DNA of 32,692 nucleotides from Chryseobacterium sp. (GTDB lineage Bacteria; Bacteroidota; Bacteroidia; Flavobacteriales; Weeksellaceae): NCBI RefSeq assembly GCF_022712095.1, contig NZ_JALAHD010000264.1, positions 1 to 32,692 of the forward strand, read 5' to 3'. Shown piece by piece: positions 25,148 to 32,692 of this stretch (position 1 is its first letter; each line of letters starts with the position of its first letter). The notes under the pieces were generated by a model. It saw only the letters and a program-made list of their open reading frames with translations, ran no database searches and was not told where the DNA came from. The position numbers and the translations under genes were made by a program.

Positions 25148-27137
25148 ATGAAGAAACTAATAATCCTTTTTTTTTATTTTAATATTCTATATTCTACCGG
25201 CTCAACGACTAAGTCCCCTCAATGAAAAACATTATGTAGATAGTTTAGAACAAGTTTCCTCTCATAATCCTGAACAATCTAATGCTAACTTTTTACTCTC
25301 TGCCTACTATAGAAATACCGACTCCGCTGTAAGTAAGGAATATCTTAAAAAGGGAAAAATATTGGCTAAGAAAGATCCTTATGTATTAGCAAAATACTAT
25401 TATTATGAAGGATTTTACTACCAGGAAAGTAATCCACAAAAAGCTGCGATTTCCTACCAGAAAGCCCTCTTATTATTTCCGAAATTTAAAACAGAAGAAT
25501 CTCATTTTTTTCAGGCTTTATCTTGGTATAATTATGGGGTTGTAAAAAAGGATAAGGAAGGATATCCCTTTTTAGTAAAAATCTTATTGGAAAAAAGTAT
25601 ACCTACAGTTGAAAAATACACAGAAAACCCTAGATTAGGATACTTATATTCACAACTTGCCATTATTCTCACTTACAATGCCGAGTTTGAAAAGTCTAAC
25701 TATTATAACCAAAGGGCCATTGGACTTCTTGAAAAAACAGCTCCCAAATCTTCAGAACTCTTCACAGCTTATCTTCATACCGCCTCCAACTTCTGTTATC
25801 AGGCTAAAGGAGATGAAGCAAAGAAATATATCGATAAAGCAGAAAAACTTATAGTTCCCTATCCTGAGTCTTCCTATAATACACTATTCTATTATATAAA
25901 AGCCCTTTATCTTATTACAAAACAAAAAAATACGGAAGCACTCCCTATGATTGAGAAAGGATTATTCTATTCAAAAAAACATAATCAGAACATATATACT
26001 CAAATGTTTTATGTGAATAAATATGACATTCTCAGAAAACTCAACAGATATACTGAAGCAAAAGCTGTATTGGAAAGTACTTTAACAGAAAAAACTCTTA
26101 TAAGAGAAGCCAATAATAGAAAAACTATTTATTATCTTTTATCAAACATCAATGAGTTGATGGGAAATCCTCAGGAAGCATTGAGCTGGCAGAAAAAATA
26201 TTCCACATTAAGTGACAGCCTGAATGCCGAAAATGTAAAATTGAAAATCAACCAACTGGAAACTAAATTTAATACTTCTGAAAAAGAGAAAAAAATAGCC
26301 ACTCTTAATGCGGAAAAGAAAGATAAAGAACTCTTAATGAATAAAAAGAATTCTTATTTATGGATATTAGGTTTAGCTGCCTTCTTATTCTTAAGCCTTC
26401 TTATTTTCATATTTATCGTTTACAAAAAGAACAGAAAAATATCCGAACAGAAAGAGATCAATCTTCAACAGAAGATTACCGATATCAAACAAAAAGAAGA
26501 ACTCAATCTCACCAAAGCAATTATGGAGAGTGAGGAAAGAGAGAGGGAACGTATCGCCCGTGATCTGCATGACGGACTCGGGGGAATGCTAGCCGGTGTC
26601 AAAATTAATCTTTCTTCCTGGTCTTTAACCCATTTGGATAATGATCATCAGGAAAGTCTACTCAGAATTATCCATCAACTGGATAGCTCCGTTAATGAAC
26701 TCCGTCATATCGCCAGAAATTTAATGCCTGAAGCTTTACTAAATTCAGGTTTAGAAGCCGCCCTTGAGGACTTATGTGAATTCTATACCAGAAAAGACCT
26801 CCATATTGATTGTCAGCTGATCGGGATCAGCAAAGAACTTACCCTCAATATCCAAATGAATATTTACAGAATCATTCAGGAACTTCTTGCCAATTCTGTG
26901 AAACATTCGGAAGCCAACACCATCCTTTTACAATGTTCTCAATCCAATGATAATTTCATGATCACCATAGAAGATAATGGAAAAGGGTTCCGGGAAACTG
27001 ATCACATAAAGACTAAGAGCATGGGGCTTCACAACCTCAAAAACCGTGTGGATTATCTCAAAGGGCAAATCGAAATCAATTCCGATGCTGAGGGAACAGC
27101 CATTACTATTGAATTAAATACAAAGGAGAGTGAATAA
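25148..27137 (+). CDS. TPR-containing NarL-type sensor histidine kinase, frameshifted in a T9 run near the start
   Basis: The intact part, from about 25185 on, encodes a kinase with periplasmic TPR-like repeats, a membrane helix (ILGLAAFLFLSLLIFIFIVY), a coiled linker, a HisKA_3 core with the histidine at 26568-26570 in RIARDLHDGLGG, and an HATPase domain with ELLANSVKH, IEDNGKGF and MGLHNLKNR. ATG at 25148 starts a good signal peptide (MKKLIIL), but nine T (25167-25175) shift it into a frame that stops at 25223-25225. With eight T it reads MKKLIILFFILIFYILPAQ and joins the kinase to give about 662 residues. As written, the kinase frame has no ATG near its start; the first usable codon is TTG at 25362. 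The response regulator gene overlaps its end by 8 nt. Confidence 0.85.
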
Positions 27138-27762
27138 GATTGACATTCTGATTGTAGATGACCACCCTGTCGTCATTGAAGGGCTGAAGATGATGATGAA
27201 GGAACATCCCATTTTCAATATTATCAAAAACTTTACTTCCGGCTCGGAGGTTTTACATTGTATCAAGTCTAATAAAGTAGATATTATCCTTTTGGATGTA
27301 AACTTACCCGATATCAACGGTATTGAGCTTTGTAGGAAAATTAAAAAAATATCTTCCGATACTATCGTAATAATGTTCAGTAACCGATTTGAAAGAAATA
27401 TTGTTATGCAGTGTATTCAAAACGGAGCGAGTGGATATCTGCTCAAAAACATCAGTATTGAGGAGCTTATAGATTGTATTAAAGGAGCCATTTCCGGGAA
27501 CATTGTATTTTGTAAGGAAACCAAAGAAATCATCGGTAAACCCTCTGAAAGTGAATTGAATATTCCAAGGCTTACCAAAAGAGAAAAACAGATCTTACAG
27601 CTACTAGCATCCGGAAAAACCAGTATTAATATTGCCGAAGAATTATTTCTCAGCCCTTTAACTATAGATACGCACCGGAAAAACTTATTACAAAAGTTTA
27701 AAGCAAAAAACTCTACCGAATTAATCACCTTTGCTTTGCAATACCATTTAATCGAAAAATAA
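27130..27762 (+). CDS. NarL/FixJ (LuxR-type) response regulator
   Basis: This 210-residue response regulator has a receiver domain with Asp10/Asp11 and phosphoacceptor Asp56 in LLDVNLPD, and a C-terminal LuxR HTH (about 147-205) with LTKREKQILQLLASGKT and TIDTHRKNLLQKF. It starts at GTG 27130, within the last codons of the kinase gene (8-nt overlap), with AAAGGAG just before it. It is therefore translationally coupled and the cognate partner. It probably controls genes that could include the two flanking lipoproteins. A bidirectional terminator follows. Confidence 0.94.
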   Translation: MNKIDILIVDDHPVVIEGLKMMMKEHPIFNIIKNFTSGSEVLHCIKSNKVDIILLDVNLPDINGIELCRKIKKISSDTIVIMFSNRFERNIVMQCIQNGASGYLLKNISIEELIDCIKGAISGNIVFCKETKEIIGKPSESELNIPRLTKREKQILQLLASGKTSINIAEELFLSPLTIDTHRKNLLQKFKAKNSTELITFALQYHLIEK

Positions 27763-27763
27763 A

Positions 27764-27785
27764 AAAACCGCCTAAAGGCGGTTTT
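27764..27785. terminator. Bidirectional intrinsic terminator
   Basis: A perfect 9-bp stem (27764-27772 with 27777-27785) and a TAAA loop, between the convergent response regulator and MmpS-like lipoprotein genes. Confidence 0.88.
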
Positions 27786-27806
27786 CATATGAGTATTCTG
27801 TTTATT

Positions 27807-28226
27807 TTATAATTCTAAAAAGCTGTGAGTCACGGCTGCACTTAAAGTACCCGTTCCTGTAACCGTATCAGATTTTGCAACTTCTCCATCTATCCAGATG
27901 CTTACTATTAATTGAGAATCCGGATTCGGAAGCTCAGCATTCGCTGCCAAATTAAGTTGTGACTGGCTTGAGCTTACAAAAAATTCTCCGCTTGTCCAAA
28001 GCGTACCCGTCGGATCATAGATCGTGTTCTGGTCAGTACCCACCTGTGTTACAACAGTTTTAAAAACAACATTCTGAGATCCTTTAACCTCAAACTGTAC
28101 TACGTGATCCTGGAACTCTTCCTCGTCATCATCCTTACATGAATTAACAACGGTAATAAGTGAAAATAATGCTACGAATAAAAAGGAAAGTCTAAATAAA
28201 CTTTTTGATTTGTAAAATTGCTTCAT
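27807..28226 (-). CDS. MmpS-like lipoprotein paralogue, predicted surface-exposed
   Basis: This is a 139-residue lipoprotein if started at ATG 28224-28226 (MKQFYKSKSLF), which has GGAG before it and gives a normal signal peptide; a longer open frame upstream is not convincing. The lipobox ends in VNSC, followed by KDDDEEE, a close fit to the acidic lipoprotein export signal, so surface display is predicted. The body has HVVQFEVKGSQNVVFKTVV, GTLWTSGEF and VSIWIDGEVAKSD, paralleling the paralogue at 24560-24976 in order, length and motifs. The second copy lies directly downstream of, and convergent with, the NarL regulator gene. A function in adhesion, ligand capture or envelope sensing is possible but unproven. 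Confidence 0.78.
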   Translation of the reverse strand: MKQFYKSKSLFRLSFLFVALFSLITVVNSCKDDDEEEFQDHVVQFEVKGSQNVVFKTVVTQVGTDQNTIYDPTGTLWTSGEFFVSSSQSQLNLAANAELPNPDSQLIVSIWIDGEVAKSDTVTGTGTLSAAVTHSFLEL

Positions 28227-28252
28227 TTCTCCAAATAGATTTTTTAATCTTC

Positions 28253-28260
28253 CAAATATA
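28253..28260 (-). promoter_or_regulatory. TATATTTG -7 box of the second lipoprotein
   Basis: A full TAnnTTTG match on the minus strand, 26 nt before the preferred ATG. It lies inside the longer open frame, which supports the shorter start. No TTG is found at the usual distance above it. Confidence 0.45.
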
Positions 28261-28412
28261 GGTTTTTTATCAATATAAAAATATGTTTTTTGAAAAATTT
28301 CCAATAATGATTTCCAAATAATATCGATTCGATAAAAATATCATTTTGTGTATTTGTTAAATTTGAAAATCTCCATCTGCCTCATATTTCTTACTTCAAT
28401 AGTATAAATTAA

Positions 28413-28420
28413 TATATTTG
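28413..28420 (+). promoter_or_regulatory. TATATTTG box abutting the esterase start
   Basis: A full TAnnTTTG match that ends 3 nt before the ATG at 28424. Transcription would begin at or within the start codon, giving a leaderless mRNA. Confidence 0.45.
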
Positions 28421-28423
28421 CAT

Positions 28424-29062
28424 ATGGATTTAAATTATTTGGTAAGAGAACCGGAAAATATTGCTTCGGACACTCCCATTCTCTTCATGCTTCATGGGTA
28501 TGGAAGTAATGAACAAGACCTCTTCAATTTCAGGGAAACACTTCCGTCCGACTGGATTATAGTAAGTTTCAGAGCTCCGAGAGATACTCAGTTCGAAGGA
28601 TTTTCCTGGTATGATATAGATTTTAATAATCCTGAAAATTTCATTGACGTTCCTCAAGCAAAAGAATCCTTAAATGCTTTACTCGAGAGTATGCTGAGAA
28701 TTATTAATCATTATGGATTAATGGATGCTAAAGCTCATTTATGCGGATTCAGCCAGGGAGGAATCTTAAGCTATGCGCTTGCCCTTCAATATCCGGAAAT
28801 GTTTAAATATGTTGCCTGTATGAGCTCTTATCCGGAACCAAAGATTCTGGATCATATTGTAAAAGATAAGAAAAAGCTTGAGCATGTTCGTTTCTTTATT
28901 TCTCATGGGACCGAAGATGCTGTCATTCCTTTAGAATGGGGAAGAAAAGCTGCAGATCTGCTCTATGATTTAGGATACTATTTCTCCTTCCGGGAATATA
29001 TGAGCGGCCACGGAGTTAATCAGAAAAACTATATGGATCTTATGGAGTTTTTTTCCAAATAA
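28424..29062 (+). CDS. Alpha/beta hydrolase, carboxylesterase/phospholipase type (Abhydrolase_2)
   Basis: This 212-residue cytoplasmic serine hydrolase of the PF02230 family is related to YpfH-like esterases and acyl-protein thioesterases. The oxyanion region is MLHGYGSNE, the nucleophile elbow GFSQGG, the acid Asp in HGTEDAVIP, and the histidine in SGHGV, so the triad is complete. It likely hydrolyses short-chain carboxylic or lysophospholipid esters. A TTG six bases upstream is open, but ATG at 28424 is preferred. It has its own terminator. Confidence 0.92.
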   Translation: MDLNYLVREPENIASDTPILFMLHGYGSNEQDLFNFRETLPSDWIIVSFRAPRDTQFEGFSWYDIDFNNPENFIDVPQAKESLNALLESMLRIINHYGLMDAKAHLCGFSQGGILSYALALQYPEMFKYVACMSSYPEPKILDHIVKDKKKLEHVRFFISHGTEDAVIPLEWGRKAADLLYDLGYYFSFREYMSGHGVNQKNYMDLMEFFSK

Positions 29063-29117
29063 AACCTTATAAATTACAGAAAAAACACTATTTATTAATA
29101 TCAATTAAAAAATACAC

Positions 29118-29148
29118 AAGCATTCTTTATTTTTAGAATGCTTTTTAT
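29118..29148 (+). terminator. Intrinsic terminator of the esterase gene
   Basis: AAGCATTCT (29118-29126) pairs with AGAATGCTT (29135-29143), loop of 8, followed by T-rich sequence. Confidence 0.85.
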
Positions 29149-29181
29149 TTACATATCATTTAATTTTATTAAATTCATTAA

Positions 29182-30507
29182 ATGAAATATATCTATTTCA
29201 TATGGATACTGTTTTTAAGCATTTTTTCAAATGCCCAGAACACTTTTGAGCCTGTCGATTCCCAGAAAACAACAATTCCTTTTAAGCTGATCAACAATCT
29301 TATTTTCATTCCGGTAAACATCAATGGTGCTGATCTTACTTTTTTACTGGATACTGGAGTTCAGGAAACCTCTATTTTCAGCCTCGAAAATAAAGAGTTG
29401 AAACTGACACATCTGGAAAAAATCAAATTTTCAGGCTTGGGCGGAAGTGTAAGTATTGATGGTTTCAGATCCGATAATAATATTGGGAAAATAGGTAATA
29501 ATCTGATGAATAAATCTCTTTCTCTTTTCATCATTGTAGATCAGGAGTTTAATATTTCCTCTCATGTAGGAATCCCTGTTAATGGGATAATAGGATATCA
29601 TTTTTTCAAAAACCAGAGAGTTTTAATTGATTATACTGCTAAAAAAATTACCCTATTCCACAATGAGAAACTTTTAAAAAAAAGAGTAAGAAAATTCACT
29701 GAACTTCCTATCTCCATAGAAAACAGCAAACCCTACATCCATGCAGATATAGAAATGACCAATGAAAGAAAAAGATCCAAACTGTTAATTGACCTGGGAA
29801 ATAGTGATCCTATCTGGCTATTTCCTACTTTAATTAAGGACTTTGTTTATAACCGCCCCAATATTGATGATTTTCTAGGAAGAGGTTTTAATGGAGATGT
29901 ATATGGTAAAAGAAGCAGGATTCATGCACTTTATTTAAATAATTTCAGATTTGAAAAACCTCTTACGGCTATGCCTGATGAGTTCTCTATACAGCATATC
30001 AACCTGGCGAAAGACAGAAAAGGATCCATTGGCGGAGGCATCATGAAGCGCTTTACTGTTGTTTTTGATTATCAGAATGAAAAGATCTACTTAAAAAAGA
30101 ACAGAAATTATGAAGATCCTTTCAACTTCAACATGAGCGGACTGGATTTCAAACAGGACGGACTACAGTGGGAACAGGATCTTGTAAAGGTAGAAACTAA
30201 AAATATCCCGTCATCTACCAATGAAACTCATGTGATGAATAACAATCTTCAATATAAATTCACACTTAAACCCCTGTTTTCCATAGCTGGAGTAAGAAAA
30301 GACTCTCCTGCCTACAAAGCAGGATTACAAAAGGATGATAAGGTTCTGAGCATCAACGGCTACAAGACATCAGACATGACGCTTGAAAAAATAGCTGAAC
30401 TCATGAAATCTCATGAAGGGAAAACAATAACAATACTTATTCAGCGAAAAAAAGAATTGTTAACTTTAAGCTTTACATTAGAAGACCCGATCCCTTATCA
30501 AAAATAA
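29182..30507 (+). CDS. Exported retropepsin-like aspartic protease with C-terminal PDZ domain
   Basis: This 441-residue protein has a signal peptide ending in SNAQ. Two retropepsin-like halves follow. The first has TFLLDTGVQ with Asp57-Thr-Gly and a downstream GIIGYHFFKN; the second has LLIDLGNSD with Asp204 in DLG, and GGGIMKRFTVVFDY. Two such sites in one chain could form a pseudo-dimeric active site, as in pepsins. The second lacks the usual threonine, so activity is plausible but not certain. A PDZ domain (about 350-435, AGVRKDSPAYKAGLQKDD and VLSING) should bind C-terminal peptides. It probably acts in the periplasm. A small two-helix membrane protein gene follows after 6 nt, most likely in one operon. 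Confidence 0.88.
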   Translation: MKYIYFIWILFLSIFSNAQNTFEPVDSQKTTIPFKLINNLIFIPVNINGADLTFLLDTGVQETSIFSLENKELKLTHLEKIKFSGLGGSVSIDGFRSDNNIGKIGNNLMNKSLSLFIIVDQEFNISSHVGIPVNGIIGYHFFKNQRVLIDYTAKKITLFHNEKLLKKRVRKFTELPISIENSKPYIHADIEMTNERKRSKLLIDLGNSDPIWLFPTLIKDFVYNRPNIDDFLGRGFNGDVYGKRSRIHALYLNNFRFEKPLTAMPDEFSIQHINLAKDRKGSIGGGIMKRFTVVFDYQNEKIYLKKNRNYEDPFNFNMSGLDFKQDGLQWEQDLVKVETKNIPSSTNETHVMNNNLQYKFTLKPLFSIAGVRKDSPAYKAGLQKDDKVLSINGYKTSDMTLEKIAELMKSHEGKTITILIQRKKELLTLSFTLEDPIPYQK

Positions 30508-30513
30508 ATTATT

Positions 30514-31059
30514 ATGAAAACAGAAGAAACCACTTTAGACAAAATAAGAACCAGGCCCCGGTTTAAAATGTTCACACATTTAAGCAAAGAAGAATATGCC
30601 GAAAGCTTAAAAAAATACCTGAATGAGCATAAAGATGAATTTTCCGGAAATATCAATAAAGAAGTAGCCACCATATGTGTTGAAAATCAGGATAATAATT
30701 ACTGGAAACCCAATCTTGCCTTAAGAACCGAAACTGAAGATGGTACTACCGTTGTAAGGGGAGTTTTCGGACCAAGCTCTGCTGTATGGACATTCTTCAT
30801 GTTCCTTTACTTTCTCTTTAGTGTTTTATGGATGACTTTTATCACAATGTTCTATGTAGAAAGGCAAATCCATAGCAATGATTTTCCATGGGCTCTTAAT
30901 GCTTCATTTACCATGCTAATATGCATCGGACTTACCTATGCTGCAGCCCAGTTCGGACAGCATAAAGCCAAAGACGAAATGCAGAAGCTAAGAAAGTTTG
31001 CAGAAGAATCTACTTTACAATTTGAGAAAAAGAATCACGATCCGGATGCTTCTGCCTGA
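30514..31059 (+). CDS. Small two-helix membrane protein of unknown function
   Basis: I do not recognise this 181-residue protein. A soluble N-terminal part of about 85 residues is followed by two hydrophobic helices (about 90-114 and 128-146) and a charged C-terminal tail of about 35 residues. Its start lies 6 nt after the stop of the protease gene, so it is probably co-transcribed with it. Its last 25 nt overlap the end of the convergent L,D-transpeptidase gene, and no terminator separates them. A role linked to the protease is only suggested by position. Confidence 0.8.
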   Translation: MKTEETTLDKIRTRPRFKMFTHLSKEEYAESLKKYLNEHKDEFSGNINKEVATICVENQDNNYWKPNLALRTETEDGTTVVRGVFGPSSAVWTFFMFLYFLFSVLWMTFITMFYVERQIHSNDFPWALNASFTMLICIGLTYAAAQFGQHKAKDEMQKLRKFAEESTLQFEKKNHDPDASA

Positions 31060-32069
31060 GCAGGAGCGGCTAAAGCTTTAGCAGTTTTAATAGAATCTGC
31101 AACTCTTTCCCTATTAGATTGCTCTTTTATAATTTTTTCAATATTAGGCTCAATCAGCTGAGTCATCTCCTCTACTGAAATGTTATTGGCATTAGGATCA
31201 TTCAACAGCTTTCTCCAGGGCTTTCTTCCACCCCACGGATACTCGCCGAAAATAACTACAGGGGTTCCGTTAGCTTTTAAAGTAGTACCTCCCGGATTTA
31301 GAATCCAGGTATCAGCATAAGAATATAACCACTGAGCATCTTTTTTCAACAACCTAAGACATGAATGGGAAGCAGGGTAACCAGGTAAAGTATATTCATG
31401 CCATCCAATCCCCAATGTATTATGAACATTTACATTATAGGGAAGTTTCCATTCGTCGCTTACCGTAGAAATAGCCAGTTTCTTTTTCCAGTTGGCAAAC
31501 ATTAGTCCGGTTTTCGTTTTTGCAGCTTTACTTCCCATACTGGTGGGTCCCCATTTTACCAGGCTTCCGTTGGAATATACTCCATAAGCCTGAATAGGAT
31601 AAGAAAATACGACAAACTTCTTAACGTTACTCAGCACATCCAATTGCATCGGAAAAGGAGAATACGCCATCATAGTAGTGTCTATCTTAGTAGGAACGAC
31701 TAATGTGTCAGCATTCCATTTACTTTTAGAGTCCAGACGGTTTAAAGCTAAAATAGTATAACGCTCTCTTTCAGAATATTTCTTGCTGAATTCTGCATAA
31801 ACAGAATCTCTCAGTTTTTTATCTTTGGGAAGAACAAGTCCAGTGTAGAATCCATTTTCCTGAATCATAGGGGAAACAGATTCTTTTACCACCTCTATTA
31901 CAGAATCCTTTTTGATGGAGTCGTTGTCCCCCATAGGAACAGTTTCTGTAGATGGTATATTTTCTTGAGTATTAGTATTGGTAGTTTCGTTTTCTTTCTT
32001 ACAAGAAACCAAGAATAAAGTGATGGCTAAGGTATAGAGAAATGATTTTCTCATAAATAATCTATTCAT
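31035..32069 (-). CDS. YkuD-type L,D-transpeptidase lipoprotein
   Basis: This lipoprotein of about 344 residues makes or modifies peptidoglycan crosslinks (3-3 links) or attaches proteins to the wall, as is known for YkuD enzymes. The signal peptide ends in LVSC; the acidic run typical of surface export is weak (KKENE), so periplasmic placement is more likely. The YkuD domain (about 140-290 by this start) contains the catalytic motif SHSCLR with His235 and Cys237. The start is uncertain: ATG at 32067-32069 or 32052-32054, both giving the same lipobox; TTG at 32078 is less likely. The 3' end overlaps the convergent gene by 25 nt. Tandem palindromes lie upstream of its start. Confidence 0.9.
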   Translation of the reverse strand: MNRLFMRKSFLYTLAITLFLVSCKKENETTNTNTQENIPSTETVPMGDNDSIKKDSVIEVVKESVSPMIQENGFYTGLVLPKDKKLRDSVYAEFSKKYSERERYTILALNRLDSKSKWNADTLVVPTKIDTTMMAYSPFPMQLDVLSNVKKFVVFSYPIQAYGVYSNGSLVKWGPTSMGSKAAKTKTGLMFANWKKKLAISTVSDEWKLPYNVNVHNTLGIGWHEYTLPGYPASHSCLRLLKKDAQWLYSYADTWILNPGGTTLKANGTPVVIFGEYPWGGRKPWRKLLNDPNANNISVEEMTQLIEPNIEKIIKEQSNRERVADSIKTAKALAAPAQAEASGS

Positions 32070-32125
32070 AAATTCCAATTGATCATTTAGTTTTGCCAGT
32101 TAGTGCAAATATCAGACCTTAAATG

Positions 32126-32157
32126 AATTTTCTTGAAAAATAATTTTCATGAAAATT
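32126..32157. promoter_or_regulatory. Tandem 16-bp palindromes upstream of the L,D-transpeptidase gene
   Basis: AATTTTCATGAAAATT (32142-32157) is a perfect palindrome. It is immediately preceded by AATTTTCTTGAAAAAT (32126-32141), which matches it at 14 of 16 positions. Together they look like two adjacent operator copies, 57-88 bp upstream of the start at 32069. Confidence 0.45.
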
Positions 32158-32196
32158 TTCTACAAAAATTCTCTATCTTTTCCTATTTCTAAAAAT

Positions 32197-32229
32197 AAAA
32201 GGAGTAACAAATAACTCATTACTCCTTTT
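32197..32229 (-). terminator. Intrinsic terminator of the DUF2628 gene
   Basis: A perfect 11-bp stem (32197-32207 with 32219-32229) with an 11-nt loop, flanked by A- and T-rich tracts. Confidence 0.82.
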
Positions 32230-32252
32230 TTATTTATTAATTCAGAGGATAT

Positions 32253-32678
32253 TTAGATCCATCTCATTCCTTTAAAAATATTAAAATCGTCATCCCCTAA
32301 GACCTCTTTTCTGTAATAAGCATAATTGGCGGTCATTCCGCACAATATAGCATAAGCACCGCCTATACCTCCTGCTACGCCGCGAGGAAGGAATAGGGTA
32401 ACAATGAAAATACAAACATTTAATCCGATAAGAAGCAAAGCCCCTCTCCACATTCCTTTAATGAAATAATAAATAAATCCAAAGAATAATGCATAAAAGT
32501 TTATATTGATTCTAAGTTTATTAATAAAGCCTTCTATTGTTTTATAAGCTTCTTTGTATTCCTGAGTACCAGGAGCTCCATGTTTTTGAAAAAATGAAAA
32601 TCTCTCATTCCATACTTCATCATAATTTGCGGGATCCCATGTCGGATTAATAACTGCTTCAGTTGTTTTTTCTTCCAT
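32253..32678 (-). CDS. DUF2628 domain membrane protein
   Basis: This 141-residue protein has a soluble N-terminal half, then two or three hydrophobic segments (about 60-75, 80-95, 100-117) and a short tail ending in GMRWI. The pattern YDEVWNERFSFFQKHGAPG, then a membrane region with FFGFIYYFIKGMWRGALLL, fits DUF2628, a small inner-membrane family without a known function. The start is ATG at 32676-32678; the window ends 14 nt upstream, so promoter and neighbours are not visible. Confidence 0.85.
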   Translation of the reverse strand: MEEKTTEAVINPTWDPANYDEVWNERFSFFQKHGAPGTQEYKEAYKTIEGFINKLRININFYALFFGFIYYFIKGMWRGALLLIGLNVCIFIVTLFLPRGVAGGIGGAYAILCGMTANYAYYRKEVLGDDDFNIFKGMRWI

Positions 32679-32692
32679 AATGTGTATATTTA

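Noticed and set aside
28227-28304. Longer form of the second MmpS-like lipoprotein
   Set aside because: It would put 26 extra residues before the signal peptide, and a -7 promoter box lies inside the extension.
1-32692. CRISPR arrays, tRNA genes, insertion sequences, phage or defence genes
   Set aside because: Read for on both strands; no regular spaced repeats, cloverleaf sequences, transposases or typical defence domains were found.

Overview
The window reads as a chromosomal segment of a member of the Bacteroidota, class Flavobacteriia, most likely Chryseobacterium or a close relative in the Weeksellaceae. The signs are AT-rich DNA, few Shine-Dalgarno sequences, promoter boxes of the flavobacterial type (TTG, a 17-23 nt spacer, then TAnnTTTG), Bacteroidota-style lipoprotein signals followed by acidic residues, and family content such as tandem M13 peptidases, a DUF4139 protein and LytTR and NarL two-component pairs. 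No tRNA, rRNA, CRISPR array, IS element, phage gene or plasmid function was found. The segment is mostly core or shell genome, and no stretch over 300 nt lacks a gene.

Layout. 1-1.1 kb: an unrecognised protein whose 5' end may lie outside the window. 1.1-5.4 kb: two tandem M13 metallopeptidases, one a lipoprotein and one secreted. 5.5-8.9 kb: a giant membrane protein fusing a GH18-like hydrolase, a NodB deacetylase and a GT2 synthase. 9-10.9 kb: cinA and a Blc-type lipocalin. 11-13.5 kb: a LytS/LytR-type kinase-regulator operon, with 11-bp direct repeats at 21-bp spacing upstream that look like the regulator's own binding site. 13.6-15.2 kb: a divergent DUF4139 protein. 15.3-16.5 kb: a TetR repressor and an NTF2-like exported protein, each preceded by a copy of the same palindromic operator inside its promoter. 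16.6-18.3 kb: a DAO-family oxidoreductase and a SpoIIAA-like protein. 18.6-20.8 kb: a divergent MFS exporter and AraC regulator. 20.8-24.4 kb: lipA, a pseudogene with a nonsense mutation and a frameshift, an ECF sigma factor, and tyrS, with a perfect 13-bp inverted repeat in front of tyrS. 24.5-28.2 kb: a TPR histidine kinase and NarL-type regulator flanked on both sides by oppositely oriented paralogous MmpS-like lipoproteins with surface-export signals. The kinase start is out of frame across a run of nine T. 28.4-32.7 kb: an Abhydrolase_2 esterase, a retropepsin-like/PDZ protein with a small membrane partner, a YkuD L,D-transpeptidase lipoprotein and a DUF2628 protein.

The most interesting material is regulatory. 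Operator pairs can be matched to neighbouring regulators (TetR, LytTR, possibly AraC), there are unexplained palindromes before tyrS and the ykuD-type gene, and the T9 frameshift suggests either phase variation or an indel error. The best candidate for a little-described functional module is the NarL two-component system with its two flanking predicted surface lipoproteins. That link rests only on position and paralogy.
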